Source: Alphaproteobacteria bacterium HGW-Alphaproteobacteria-14 (GTDB lineage Bacteria; Pseudomonadota; Alphaproteobacteria; Sphingomonadales; Sphingomonadaceae). From it: a DNA stretch of 38,124 nt. The notes beneath the pieces are model-generated. The model did not search any database and was not told the origin of the DNA. It was given only the letters and a program-made list of their open reading frames with translations. The position numbers and the translations under genes are program-made. Of this stretch, positions 1 to 7,545 are shown piece after piece. The DNA is taken from NCBI GenBank assembly GCA_002842925.1, contig PHEL01000023.1, positions 1 through 38,124 on the forward strand, in the 5' to 3' direction. How positions within the stretch are numbered: position 1 is the first letter of the stretch; every line of letters begins with the position of its first letter.

Positions 1-166
1 GCCGCACTTACAGGCCTGACAGAAGACCGCACTCGATCACTCGCGCAACGGATCAGAAACCTCTTGCTTCACGGGCGGCAACCACAGAAGACTCTAAGAC
101 GGAGACGCTCCAGTACGATCCGCTTGTACTTCTCTTCAGCAATTTCAATAAGTGAAGGAATCGATT
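1..166. other. AT-richer leader without a recognisable gene
   Basis: This stretch at the window edge holds no convincing coding region. A short frame from 64 runs across the start of the lectin gene in another phase and has no family features. Base composition is lower in GC than the rest of the window and continues into the lectin gene, so this is probably part of the same acquired segment. It presumably carries the lectin promoter, but I could not pick clear -35 and -10 boxes. Confidence 0.4.
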
Positions 167-724
167 ATGAACGGGAAGCTCAGAAAGATAAGTGCACATA
201 TTTTTATTGCCATCATTGCAGTTTTTTCAGTCAAAGCTGCAGCCCAGATTTTCTTCGTTCAAACACCCGTTGTTGCACCGGCAGGCTCTTCTATAGTGCT
301 CCGTAACGGAGGCGGTTTTCAGTCCGGAGATACTCGGTTCCAACTTCGAATTCAATTGCAATCAGGTGGAATACAGCCAAATGGTCCTTTGAGGCTTTTC
401 TTAGGCAATCAAGTTCTTTGGACCGCGCCTAATACCAGCCCCCGATTTCAATCAGTCCCTAATGCCACCTTTGTGACCGAAGCTTGTATCTTGAGGTTTC
501 AGTCTGACGGAAATCTAGTGGTTTTGGGGGCTCAGGGTGTATTGGAGGCTCCGGTTTCTGGTTGTGATAACCCCAACAACACGGAACAAAACATGTCGGT
601 GATGTGGGCCAGCAATACAAGCGGGAATCCCGGTGCAATTCTTGATGTGCAAAACGATGGGAATGTAGTCATTAAAACCGCAAATAATCGAGTGATTTGG
701 TCAACAAATACATGTTGCAGATAG
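167..724 (+). CDS. Secreted bulb-type (B-lectin) domain protein
   Basis: A 185-residue exported protein. Residues 1-26 form a signal peptide (basic start, hydrophobic stretch IFIAIIAVF, probable cleavage after KAAA). The C-terminal half has two repeats typical of monocot mannose-binding lectins: QSDGNLVVL (about 112-120) and QNDGNVVIK (about 162-170), with the VMWASNT and VIWSTNT strands of the beta-prism. The carbohydrate motif QxDxNxVxY keeps Q, D, N and V but has L or K where Y is usual, so sugar binding is uncertain. Four cysteines lie in the mature part. ATG at 167 is preferred over an in-frame GTG at 152 because GAAGGA lies 7 nt before it. The gene is clearly AT-richer than its neighbours, suggesting horizontal transfer. 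In bacteria such domains occur in lectin-like bacteriocins and adhesins; neither role is shown here. Confidence 0.75.
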   Translation: MNGKLRKISAHIFIAIIAVFSVKAAAQIFFVQTPVVAPAGSSIVLRNGGGFQSGDTRFQLRIQLQSGGIQPNGPLRLFLGNQVLWTAPNTSPRFQSVPNATFVTEACILRFQSDGNLVVLGAQGVLEAPVSGCDNPNNTEQNMSVMWASNTSGNPGAILDVQNDGNVVIKTANNRVIWSTNTCCR

Positions 725-772
725 GTTGCTTTGCGAGACGTAATGATTGATTGAATTGGCGGTTGTGTATTT

Positions 773-1519
773 ATGGGTTTTTTCAATTTATATTTTCGGA
801 AGCGCCATCAAAGTCATTCTGTTAAAGATTATCGGAGGATCGTGCTGCGCAAGTTGCGCAGGATGCCGAACGATCGAGCACTGGCGCTCGCCCAAGCCAT
901 CGGTTCGGATACGATGGAGGGTTTCGTCACGCAAGGCGATGCCCAAGTGTCTGTACTGCGCCACCATGGCCTAACCGACGGAATGACCGTCTACGATCTC
1001 GGCTGTGGCTGCGGGCGCACGGCGCAGGCGTTGCAGCGGTCCGGATGGCAGGGCCGCTATACCGGCGCAGACGTGGTTCGTGAATTGCTCGACGAGTTGA
1101 AGCTTCAGTGCCCGGGATATGAGACAGTGTTAAACACCAGCCCGAAGATCGTTGCGTCCGATGCTTCCGTCGATGTGGTGTTTCACTGGTCTGTGTTTAC
1201 GCACCTCTATCCGGCAGAGTCCTATCTTTACGTCCTCGATAGCTTTCGCGCCTTGAGGCCCGGGGGCAAATTGGTGTTTTCCTTCCTTGAGATGGAGGAT
1301 CCAGCGCATGACCGGGTGTGGCAGAACAACCTAGCACATCTGCGACGGGGCGATGCAGCGCAGCAGCTCGACGCTTTTCTGCATCGCGACTGGATAGCCC
1401 GCTTTGCTCGCGATGCCGGGTTCCTGCCGCCGCAGTTTACCAATGGGTCGGACGACAGCAATCATCCAGCAGTCTGGCAAGCCGTTGCCGTGCTGCAAAA
1501 ACCTGTCGTGAACAGTTGA
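773..1519 (+). CDS. Class I SAM-dependent methyltransferase
   Basis: A 248-residue protein with a Rossmann-type methyltransferase core. Motif I is VYDLGCGCGRTA (about 73-84). An acidic turn follows (GADVV), then a motif IV-like VDVVFHWSVFTHL and a post-motif segment ALRPGGKLVFSFLEM. This pattern fits the methyltransf_11/25 group, cytosolic enzymes that methylate small molecules, lipids or glycans; no substrate can be read from the sequence. The first ~23 codons are AT-rich and basic, and GC rises sharply near 840. A GTG at 842 (just behind GGAGG) and an ATG at 863 are possible internal starts. It has no operon partner: the lectin gene ends 48 bp upstream and the next gene is convergent. Confidence 0.8.
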   Translation: MGFFNLYFRKRHQSHSVKDYRRIVLRKLRRMPNDRALALAQAIGSDTMEGFVTQGDAQVSVLRHHGLTDGMTVYDLGCGCGRTAQALQRSGWQGRYTGADVVRELLDELKLQCPGYETVLNTSPKIVASDASVDVVFHWSVFTHLYPAESYLYVLDSFRALRPGGKLVFSFLEMEDPAHDRVWQNNLAHLRRGDAAQQLDAFLHRDWIARFARDAGFLPPQFTNGSDDSNHPAVWQAVAVLQKPVVNS

Positions 1520-1644
1520 ATCACTCTTAATCCGCCCAGCATCGCTGAATGTGTTGATGGCGGGAATGGAGTCGATTTCGAACGGCAGCTTTTTTCTCCG
1601 AGCGCGCCAAAGCGGACACCCCGGCCATCCTCCTCGCGCGCGCC

Positions 1645-2460
1645 TCACGGCCTGAGCGACGCCTCCAGCGCGGGCCAGCGGCGCAATGCCGCTTCGATCT
1701 CGCCCGCAGCCGCGCGCAGCAGAGGCAGGCGGGTGCGCACCAGTTCATCCTGCGAGATGCGGGTGGTCGAGGTCGAGCAGTTGATCGAGGCGATCACCCG
1801 CTTGTCCCGCCCGAAGATCGGCACCGCGACCGAGACGATCCCGTAATCGAGCTCGTCCAGCGCCGAATCATAGCCGCGCTCGGTTATCAGTTGGAACCGC
1901 TCGCCCAGCGTCGGGAGGTCGGTGATGGTGCGCTCGGTAAAGCGCTGGAACGGCCCGCGCGACAGCAGCGCATCGCATTCGCCGGGCGGCAGGTAGGCCG
2001 CAATCGCCTTGCCCAGCGATGTCGCATGGAAGGGAAAGCGCGTGCCCACCCCGGCCGCGACGCGGAACCGCCGGTCGGTCGAGACGTGCGCCACATAGAG
2101 GATATCCGCGCCTGACAGCACAGCCAGGCTGGCGCTATCGCCGGTCTGATCGCGCAAGCCTTGCAATGGCGGCAGCACCACGTGTTCGATCTGCATTGAC
2201 GCCAGAAACGCCGAACCAATCGTCAGCACCGCCGGACGCAGCAGGAACTTGCGCTCGTGCTGGCCCACGTAACCCAGCTCCACCAGCGTTATCAGGCAGC
2301 GCCGCGCCACTGCCGGGGGCAGCGCGGTCTTGGTCGCCACCTCGCTCAAGGTCATTTCCGGGTGGTCTTCGTCAAACGCCTTCAATACGCGCAGACCGCG
2401 CTCCAGCGTGGAAAGGTATTCGGGGTTTTTGGCTGTCAGGTCAGCCTCTGCGGATCCCAT
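1645..2460 (-). CDS. IclR-family transcriptional regulator (PcaR/PobR-like)
   Basis: About 271 residues from the chosen ATG at 2460, which has AAAGG 8 nt upstream and overlaps the preceding CoA-transferase by 20 bp. The N-terminal winged helix begins at YLSTLERGLRVLKAFDEDHPEMTLSEVA and includes the recognition helix PPAVARRCLITLVELGYV. The C-terminal IclR effector domain follows, with HATSLGKAIAAYLP and a closing segment VSVAVPIFGRDKRVIASINCS. The overall look is that of the PcaR/PcaU/PobR branch, which sense aromatic or dicarboxylic acids. Co-transcription with the CoA-transferase and the paired TTCG-N5-CGAA palindromes between the divergent promoters suggest that it controls both arms. The effector is unknown. 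Confidence 0.88.
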   Translation of the reverse strand: MGSAEADLTAKNPEYLSTLERGLRVLKAFDEDHPEMTLSEVATKTALPPAVARRCLITLVELGYVGQHERKFLLRPAVLTIGSAFLASMQIEHVVLPPLQGLRDQTGDSASLAVLSGADILYVAHVSTDRRFRVAAGVGTRFPFHATSLGKAIAAYLPPGECDALLSRGPFQRFTERTITDLPTLGERFQLITERGYDSALDELDYGIVSVAVPIFGRDKRVIASINCSTSTTRISQDELVRTRLPLLRAAAGEIEAALRRWPALEASLRP

Positions 2461-3625
2461 GTTCTGGCCTTTCGATGCTGCGGCGGACAACCGCATCATC
2501 CGCGCCCAATACCGGGGGTGCGGTGACGCTGTCCATCCGTTCACCATCAAAGGTTAGCGGAAAACGGATTGTGCGAAACGCTCCGTGGGGGCCATCGGGA
2601 TCGCTGACCTCGATGCCAAGCGCCATGGCCTGCTCGCTCGCCAGCACCTCGGTGCTGTCAAGCACGGCGGAATTGGGCACTTCCAGGCGGGTCAGGGCCG
2701 CTGTCCAGTCATCGCGGCTGCGGGTGGCGAAGATCGGGGTGAGGAAGGCGACCACGTCTTCGTAATGCGCAATCCGCGCCTCGCGGGTGGCGAAGGCGGG
2801 GCGCGCCAGCATATCGGGCTGACCCACGGCGGTGGCCAGATTCTCCCAGAACTTGGGCGGGGATGACATGTGCAGCGCCAGCCACTTGCCATCGGCGCAC
2901 TGGAACACGTAGCTTTGCGATACGTGCGGGCGGCTATACGGCCCCATCACCTGATCGGCAGAAAGCAGGTGCGTGAAATCATCAAGATTGAAGTGGCACA
3001 TCGCCTCGAACATCGAGGTTTCGACCACCCGGCCCTTGCCCGTGGCGTGGCGTTCATTGAGCGCGGCGAGGATACCCAATGCGGTGTAGAACCCGGTCAT
3101 GGCATCGGCGATGGCGGGGCCGACCACGCGGGGGTGCTGCGGGTTGACGAGCAGCCGCAAAAACCCGCTCGCCGCCTGTGCAACAGTATCGAATGCTGGC
3201 CGATCCCGATCCGGCCCTTCGCTGCCAAAGCCCGAGATCGAGGCATAGACCAGCGCGGGATTGATCGCTTGCAGCCGCGCCGCATCAACATTCAGCCGAT
3301 CCGCCACGCCGGGGCGGAAGTTCTGGATGAACACATCGGCGGTTTCGATCAGCTGGTCGAGCACGGCAAGATCATCGGATTGTCTAGGGTCAATGGTGAT
3401 CGACCGCTTGTTGCGGTTATAGGTCTGGAAATGCGGCGAATAGAGCCCGCCTTTGAACGAGCGGAACGGATCGCCGGTGCCGGGCTGTTCCACCTTGATG
3501 ACATCCGCGCCCATGTCAGCCAGCAGCATCCCGGCGGCAGGGCCAGTGATGAAGGTGCCCATTTCGAGCACGGTGACGCCCGCCAACGGCCCCCTTTTCT
3601 TGCGAAGTTTTTCCTGGGCTGTCAT
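2441..3625 (-). CDS. CaiB/BaiF class III CoA-transferase
   Basis: A 394-residue member of the CaiB/BaiF (formyl-CoA transferase) family, which moves CoA between carboxylic acids through aspartyl-CoA thioester and anhydride intermediates. Family marks are LAGVTVLEMGTFITGPAAGMLLADMGADVIKVE at the N-terminus, NRNKRSITIDP, and VGPAIADAMTGFYTALGILAAL, in which D174 is in the place of the catalytic aspartate. TGKGRVVETSMFEAM follows. Length is normal. It is the first gene of a two-gene unit with the IclR regulator and is divergent from the citryl-CoA-lyase-like gene. The arrangement suggests that it activates an acid which the lyase then cleaves. The acid cannot be named from sequence. Confidence 0.88.
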   Translation of the reverse strand: MTAQEKLRKKRGPLAGVTVLEMGTFITGPAAGMLLADMGADVIKVEQPGTGDPFRSFKGGLYSPHFQTYNRNKRSITIDPRQSDDLAVLDQLIETADVFIQNFRPGVADRLNVDAARLQAINPALVYASISGFGSEGPDRDRPAFDTVAQAASGFLRLLVNPQHPRVVGPAIADAMTGFYTALGILAALNERHATGKGRVVETSMFEAMCHFNLDDFTHLLSADQVMGPYSRPHVSQSYVFQCADGKWLALHMSSPPKFWENLATAVGQPDMLARPAFATREARIAHYEDVVAFLTPIFATRSRDDWTAALTRLEVPNSAVLDSTEVLASEQAMALGIEVSDPDGPHGAFRTIRFPLTFDGERMDSVTAPPVLGADDAVVRRSIERPEHGIRRG

Positions 3626-3663
3626 CCGCCTGATCCCACCTTGTGTCTTGACAATAGAGTGTT

Positions 3664-3704
3664 AGTATATTCTTCGCATAACGAAATCAACTTCGAATAT
3701 CGAA
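3664..3704. promoter_or_regulatory. Divergent promoter region with two IclR-type operators
   Basis: Two 13-bp near-palindromes of the form TTCG-N5-CGAA lie at 3673-3685 (TTCGCATAACGAA) and 3692-3704 (TTCGAATATCGAA), centre to centre 19 bp, about two helical turns. The form resembles operators of the PcaU/PcaR branch of IclR regulators. On the minus strand TTGATT (3685-3690) and TATACT (3664-3669) could be the -35 and -10 boxes of the CoA-transferase promoter, with the first palindrome in the spacer. The second palindrome runs into the Shine-Dalgarno AAGGAA of the plus-strand gene. The neighbouring IclR protein is the obvious candidate ligand. Confidence 0.65.
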
Positions 3705-3716
3705 AAGGAACGCCTT

Positions 3717-4505
3717 ATGCGCATCGGCAAGCAAGATAACGCCGTCACTTCGATCTGCACATCGGACGCGACCAGCATCACCGTTCGCGGACTGGATCTG
3801 TGCAACGACGTCATCGGCAAAGTCGATTTCACCAGCTATTTCTGGCTGCTCGTCACCGGCACCATGCCAGATCCCCGTCAGAAAACACTGGCCGATGCGG
3901 TGTTGTGCGCGATTGCCGAACATGGATTGGTGCCAAGCGTGGTCGCAACCCGCATGACCTATGCCTCCGCGCCTGAGGCGTTCCACGGCGCGGTGGCTGC
4001 CGGGCTGCTCGGCTGCGGATCGGTAGTGCTGGGCAGCGCCGAGGTGGCAGGCAAGTTCTACGCCGCCTGCGTCGCCCGCGCAGTGGCGGAAGGGATCGAG
4101 CCGGCGGAAGCGGCCACAGCAGCGATCATGGAACTGCGCGCTGAAAAGAAGGCGATTCCCGGCTTTGGCCACCCGCAACATTCCGGCGGCGATCCGCGCG
4201 CGCATCGGCTGTTGGCGCTTGCCGGGGAACTCGGTGTCAACGGCGCGCATATTGCGATGCTGCACACCATCCAGAACGTACTGCCGACGGCGATTGGCCG
4301 CCCGTTACCGATCAACGTCAACGGCGCGATTCCCGCCGTGATGCTCGATGCCGGGTTCCCGCTCGCGGCGCTCAAGGGTATTTCGCTGCTTGCCCGCACC
4401 GCCAGCCTGATCGCGCATCTGCAGGAAGAAACAGAACGTCCCATTGGCTTTATCATGAGCGGCGCAGCAGCGCAGCGGATTGGGTTTGACGACGGCATCG
4501 ATTGA
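3717..4505 (+). CDS. Citryl-CoA-lyase-like protein (citrate synthase fold)
   Basis: A 262-residue protein related to the C-terminal, catalytic part of citrate synthase, the size of free-standing citryl-CoA lyases. These split a 3-hydroxy-acyl-CoA into acetyl-CoA (or another acyl-CoA) and a 2-oxo acid. Marks are GFGHPQHSGGDPRAHRL (149-165), matching the CoA/oxaloacetate-binding histidine loop, and PINVNGAIPAVMLDAGFP (198-215) followed by ARTASLIAHLQEE. Where citrate synthases carry a catalytic Asp in the NVD motif this protein has Asn202, and the earlier HGG histidine is replaced by a VVLGSAE stretch. ATG at 3717 has AAGGAA 6 nt upstream. It is probably co-regulated with the divergent CoA-transferase. 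Substrate unknown, and loss of lyase activity is possible. Confidence 0.75.
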   Translation: MRIGKQDNAVTSICTSDATSITVRGLDLCNDVIGKVDFTSYFWLLVTGTMPDPRQKTLADAVLCAIAEHGLVPSVVATRMTYASAPEAFHGAVAAGLLGCGSVVLGSAEVAGKFYAACVARAVAEGIEPAEAATAAIMELRAEKKAIPGFGHPQHSGGDPRAHRLLALAGELGVNGAHIAMLHTIQNVLPTAIGRPLPINVNGAIPAVMLDAGFPLAALKGISLLARTASLIAHLQEETERPIGFIMSGAAAQRIGFDDGID

Positions 4506-4580
4506 CAGGGCCCGGCCCGCACCCTTGCCAGCATCGGCCTGTCGCGCCATTGAGGGGGTAGAGACAGGAGACCCCAATCC

Positions 4581-6074
4581 ATGCGCCAGATCGATCATTT
4601 CATTGTCGGCACCAGCCCCGCTGTTACCCGCAAACACCAAATCTGGAACCCATCCATCGGCGAGGTTCAGGCCGAGGTTGCGCTGGGCGATGCGGCTCTG
4701 CTCGACCGCGCGGTCGAGACCGCCAAGCGCGTGCAGCCCGGCTGGGCCGCCACCAACCCGCAGCGCCGCGCGCGGGTGATGTTCGCCTTCAAGCAGTTGA
4801 TCGAAGCGAATATGCAGAGCCTTGCCGAACTGCTCTCGTCAGAACACGGCAAGGTGATCGACGATGCCAAGGGCGATATCCAGCGCGGGCTGGAAGTGAT
4901 CGAATATGCCTGCGGGATCCCGCAAGTGCTCAAGGGTGAATATACCCACGGCGCCGGGCCGGGGATTGATGTCTATTCGATCCGCCAGCCGCTGGGCATT
5001 GGCGCAGGGATTACCCCGTTCAATTTCCCGGCGATGATCCCGATGTGGATGTTCGGCATGGCGTGTGCGGCAGGCAATGCCTTTATCCTAAAGCCGTCGG
5101 AACGCGATCCTTCGGTGCCGGTGCGCCTCGCCGAATTGTTCCTTGAAGCGGGCGCACCTGAAGGCCTGTTGCAAGTCGTCCACGGCGACAAGGAAATGGT
5201 CGATGCGATTCTGGATCACCCCGATATCGCCGCGATCAGCTTCGTCGGTTCATCCGACATCGCACAATATATCTACGCGCGCGGCACCGCGTTGGGCAAG
5301 CGCGTGCAGGCGTTCGGCGGGGCCAAGAACCACGGGATCGTGATGCCCGATGCTGATCTGGATCAGGTGGTCAACGATCTGGCGGGCGCGGCGTTTGGTT
5401 CGGCGGGCGAACGCTGCATGGCGCTGCCCGTGGTGGTGCCGGTGGGCGATGATACCGCCAATGCCTTGCGCGAAAAGCTGATCCCCGCGATCGCCGCCCT
5501 GCGCATCGGCGTTTCCAACGACCCCGATGCGCATTACGGCCCGGTGGTCACGCCCGAACACAAGGCGCGGGTGGAACAGTGGATCACCACCGCCGAAGAT
5601 GAAGGCGCCGAAATCGTGATCGACGGGCGCGGATTCACGCTTCAGGGGCATGAAAAGGGCTTCTTCGTCGGCCCCACGCTGATCGACCACGTGACACCGC
5701 AGATGACATCTTACCAGCAGGAAATCTTCGGCCCCGTTCTGCAAATCGTGCGCGCCGATGATTTCGAACACGCGCTGCGCCTGCCGTCCGAACATCAATA
5801 TGGCAACGGCGTCGCGATCTTCACCCGCAACGGTCACGCCGCGCGCGAATTCGCCGCGCGGGTCAATGTCGGGATGGTCGGGATCAACGTGCCGATCCCG
5901 GTGCCGGTCGCCTATCACTCGTTCGGCGGGTGGAAACGATCAGGCTTTGGCGATATCGACCAATACGGCACCGAAGGCCTGCGGTTCTGGACCAAAAGCA
6001 AAAAGATCACCCAGCGCTGGCCCGATGGCGGCGGAGATGGCAGCAACGCCTTCGTTATTCCGACGATGGGGTGA
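4581..6074 (+). CDS. mmsA: CoA-acylating methylmalonate-semialdehyde dehydrogenase
   Basis: A 497-residue aldehyde dehydrogenase of the MmsA group, which oxidises malonate or methylmalonate semialdehyde with NAD+ and CoA to acetyl- or propionyl-CoA and CO2 in valine, beta-alanine and inositol breakdown. Visible features are TPFNFPAMIPMWMF with the oxyanion Asn148, Lys171 in LKPSERDPSVP, the FVGSSDIAQYIY nucleotide-binding turn, FGGAKNH in place of the ELGGK glutamate of hydrolytic ALDHs (an MmsA hallmark), and the catalytic Cys279 in GSAGERCMA. AGGAG lies upstream of ATG 4581. It follows the lyase-like gene by 75 bp in the same direction and is closed by a hairpin terminator, so a shared transcript is likely. 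Confidence 0.93.
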   Translation: MRQIDHFIVGTSPAVTRKHQIWNPSIGEVQAEVALGDAALLDRAVETAKRVQPGWAATNPQRRARVMFAFKQLIEANMQSLAELLSSEHGKVIDDAKGDIQRGLEVIEYACGIPQVLKGEYTHGAGPGIDVYSIRQPLGIGAGITPFNFPAMIPMWMFGMACAAGNAFILKPSERDPSVPVRLAELFLEAGAPEGLLQVVHGDKEMVDAILDHPDIAAISFVGSSDIAQYIYARGTALGKRVQAFGGAKNHGIVMPDADLDQVVNDLAGAAFGSAGERCMALPVVVPVGDDTANALREKLIPAIAALRIGVSNDPDAHYGPVVTPEHKARVEQWITTAEDEGAEIVIDGRGFTLQGHEKGFFVGPTLIDHVTPQMTSYQQEIFGPVLQIVRADDFEHALRLPSEHQYGNGVAIFTRNGHAAREFAARVNVGMVGINVPIPVPVAYHSFGGWKRSGFGDIDQYGTEGLRFWTKSKKITQRWPDGGGDGSNAFVIPTMG

Positions 6075-6102
6075 ACTGACGGGCGCACGCGCGGCAGCAC
6101 TG

Positions 6103-6121
6103 GCGCAATCGTGCGCTTTTT
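6103..6121 (+). terminator. Rho-independent terminator after mmsA
   Basis: The perfect stem GCGCA-ATCG-TGCGC (6103-6116) is followed directly by five T residues (6117-6121), 29 bp after the mmsA stop. This is a short but standard intrinsic terminator and separates the acid-catabolism genes from the flippase gene. Confidence 0.65.
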
Positions 6122-6231
6122 CTCGCTTGGCTTGCTGCGCGTTTTGCGGGTATGGCCCGCGCGCCATGACAAATCCGCATCCTTTCCCACCTTGCGCCAA
6201 GGCCGCAGGCTAAGCCGAGCGAAGGATCACA

Positions 6232-7542
6232 ATGAAGCGGGTATTCGCCAATATGGGATGGCTGCTGGGCGGGCGCGGGTTCAACGCGGTGCTCAGCCTT
6301 GTCTATCTTGCGATAGCCGCGCGCACTTTGGGCACCGAAGGTTTCGGCCATTTCGCGCTGATCATCGCGCTGGGGCAGGCAATCATGGGATTTGCCAGCT
6401 TCCAGACCTGGCAGTTCATCGTGCGCTGGGGTGTCAATGATACCGCACCCGGCGTAAATCTTGCGCGTGCGCAGGAGGCAACCGGGTTTGCAGTCGCGCT
6501 TGACCTGTTGTCTGTCGTGGGCGGCACGCTGGCCTCGGTCATTGTCGTGCTGACTGCGCCATTGTGGCTCGATGTGCCGCCTGACCTGCTGTGGCTCACG
6601 TTTTTCTATTGCGTGATTTCGCTGATCTCGATCCGCGCCACACCAACCGGAATGCTGCGGCTGCATTTCCAGTATGCCAAAGCGACCGCCGCTGAAGCGG
6701 TGCAGCCGCTGACCCGCACGGTGGGGGCAGTGCTGGCGCTGTTTCTGATGCCCGATGTGACCGGTTTCATCCTCGCCTATGCCGTTTCCGAAGTGGCAAC
6801 GGCGCTGGCGCTGTGGGTGGCTGCGGCGCGGGTGCAGCCGGTCAGCCTGGCCTCTGTCAACCTGCGAACCATCCCCGCACAGCACAAGGATGCGTGGCGG
6901 TTTGTGTGGTCAACCAACATGTCGGGCAGCCTGACGGTGGCGGGCAAGCAGGTGATGATCCTGCTGGTCGGAACATTTGGCGGAGCCCAGTTGGCGGGTG
7001 GCTTCCGCATCGCCAGCCAATTGGGGCAGGCGTTGATCGCGCTGGCGCAAACCGTTTCCAAGGCGATCCTGCCCGAACTGGTGCACGCGCGTGACAATGC
7101 GCTGGAAATCGCCCGGCGCATGGCCAACATCGCCGCGATTGCCGGGGTGGCGGCGGTGGTCACCGCGATCCTGTTCGGGCGCGAAGGGCTGGATCTGGTC
7201 GCGGGCGACGACTTCCGCAGATTTTACTGGGTGATGATCATCCTTTCGATCGCCGGGGCGGTCGAACTGGTCGGCGCAAGCCTTGAATCGCTGCTGGTAT
7301 CGGCGGGCAAGGCGCACGTCGCCTTCATCGTGCGAGCCGTGCCGACCGTTCTTGCGCTGGTGCTGCTGGAAACCGCGATCAACTGGAACGGTGCCAAGGG
7401 CGCAGCCTTTGCGATACTGGGATCGAGCGCGCTGGCGGTGGTCGGGTTCTTCGTCGCGATCATGAACCTCAGGCAGTTCCGGCTGGTGGTTACGCCGGAA
7501 GATCAAGAGGCGGCGCCGCCGCATCTTCCCCCGGAACGATAA
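6232..7542 (+). CDS. Polysaccharide/oligosaccharide flippase (MOP superfamily)
   Basis: A 436-residue integral membrane protein with about 12 hydrophobic segments. The N-terminal pattern NMGWLLGGRGFNAVLSLVYLAIAARTLGTEGFGHFALI is typical of Wzx/RfbX-like flippases, which move undecaprenyl-linked sugars across the inner membrane for O-antigen, capsule or exopolysaccharide synthesis. The C-terminus ends in a short acidic cytosolic tail. It stands alone, with no glycosyltransferases nearby, so the glycan cannot be inferred. It converges with gcvPB, leaving only 3 bp between the stop codons. Confidence 0.82.
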   Translation: MKRVFANMGWLLGGRGFNAVLSLVYLAIAARTLGTEGFGHFALIIALGQAIMGFASFQTWQFIVRWGVNDTAPGVNLARAQEATGFAVALDLLSVVGGTLASVIVVLTAPLWLDVPPDLLWLTFFYCVISLISIRATPTGMLRLHFQYAKATAAEAVQPLTRTVGAVLALFLMPDVTGFILAYAVSEVATALALWVAAARVQPVSLASVNLRTIPAQHKDAWRFVWSTNMSGSLTVAGKQVMILLVGTFGGAQLAGGFRIASQLGQALIALAQTVSKAILPELVHARDNALEIARRMANIAAIAGVAAVVTAILFGREGLDLVAGDDFRRFYWVMIILSIAGAVELVGASLESLLVSAGKAHVAFIVRAVPTVLALVLLETAINWNGAKGAAFAILGSSALAVVGFFVAIMNLRQFRLVVTPEDQEAAPPHLPPER

Positions 7543-7545
7543 TAG

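Noticed and set aside
64-306. An 80-codon frame at the window start
   Set aside because: It overlaps the lectin signal-peptide region in another frame, lacks a ribosome site and shows no recognisable features.
1520-1644. Terminator or small RNA between the convergent methyltransferase and IclR genes
   Set aside because: A T-run is present near 1590, but no stable stem precedes it on either strand by eye.
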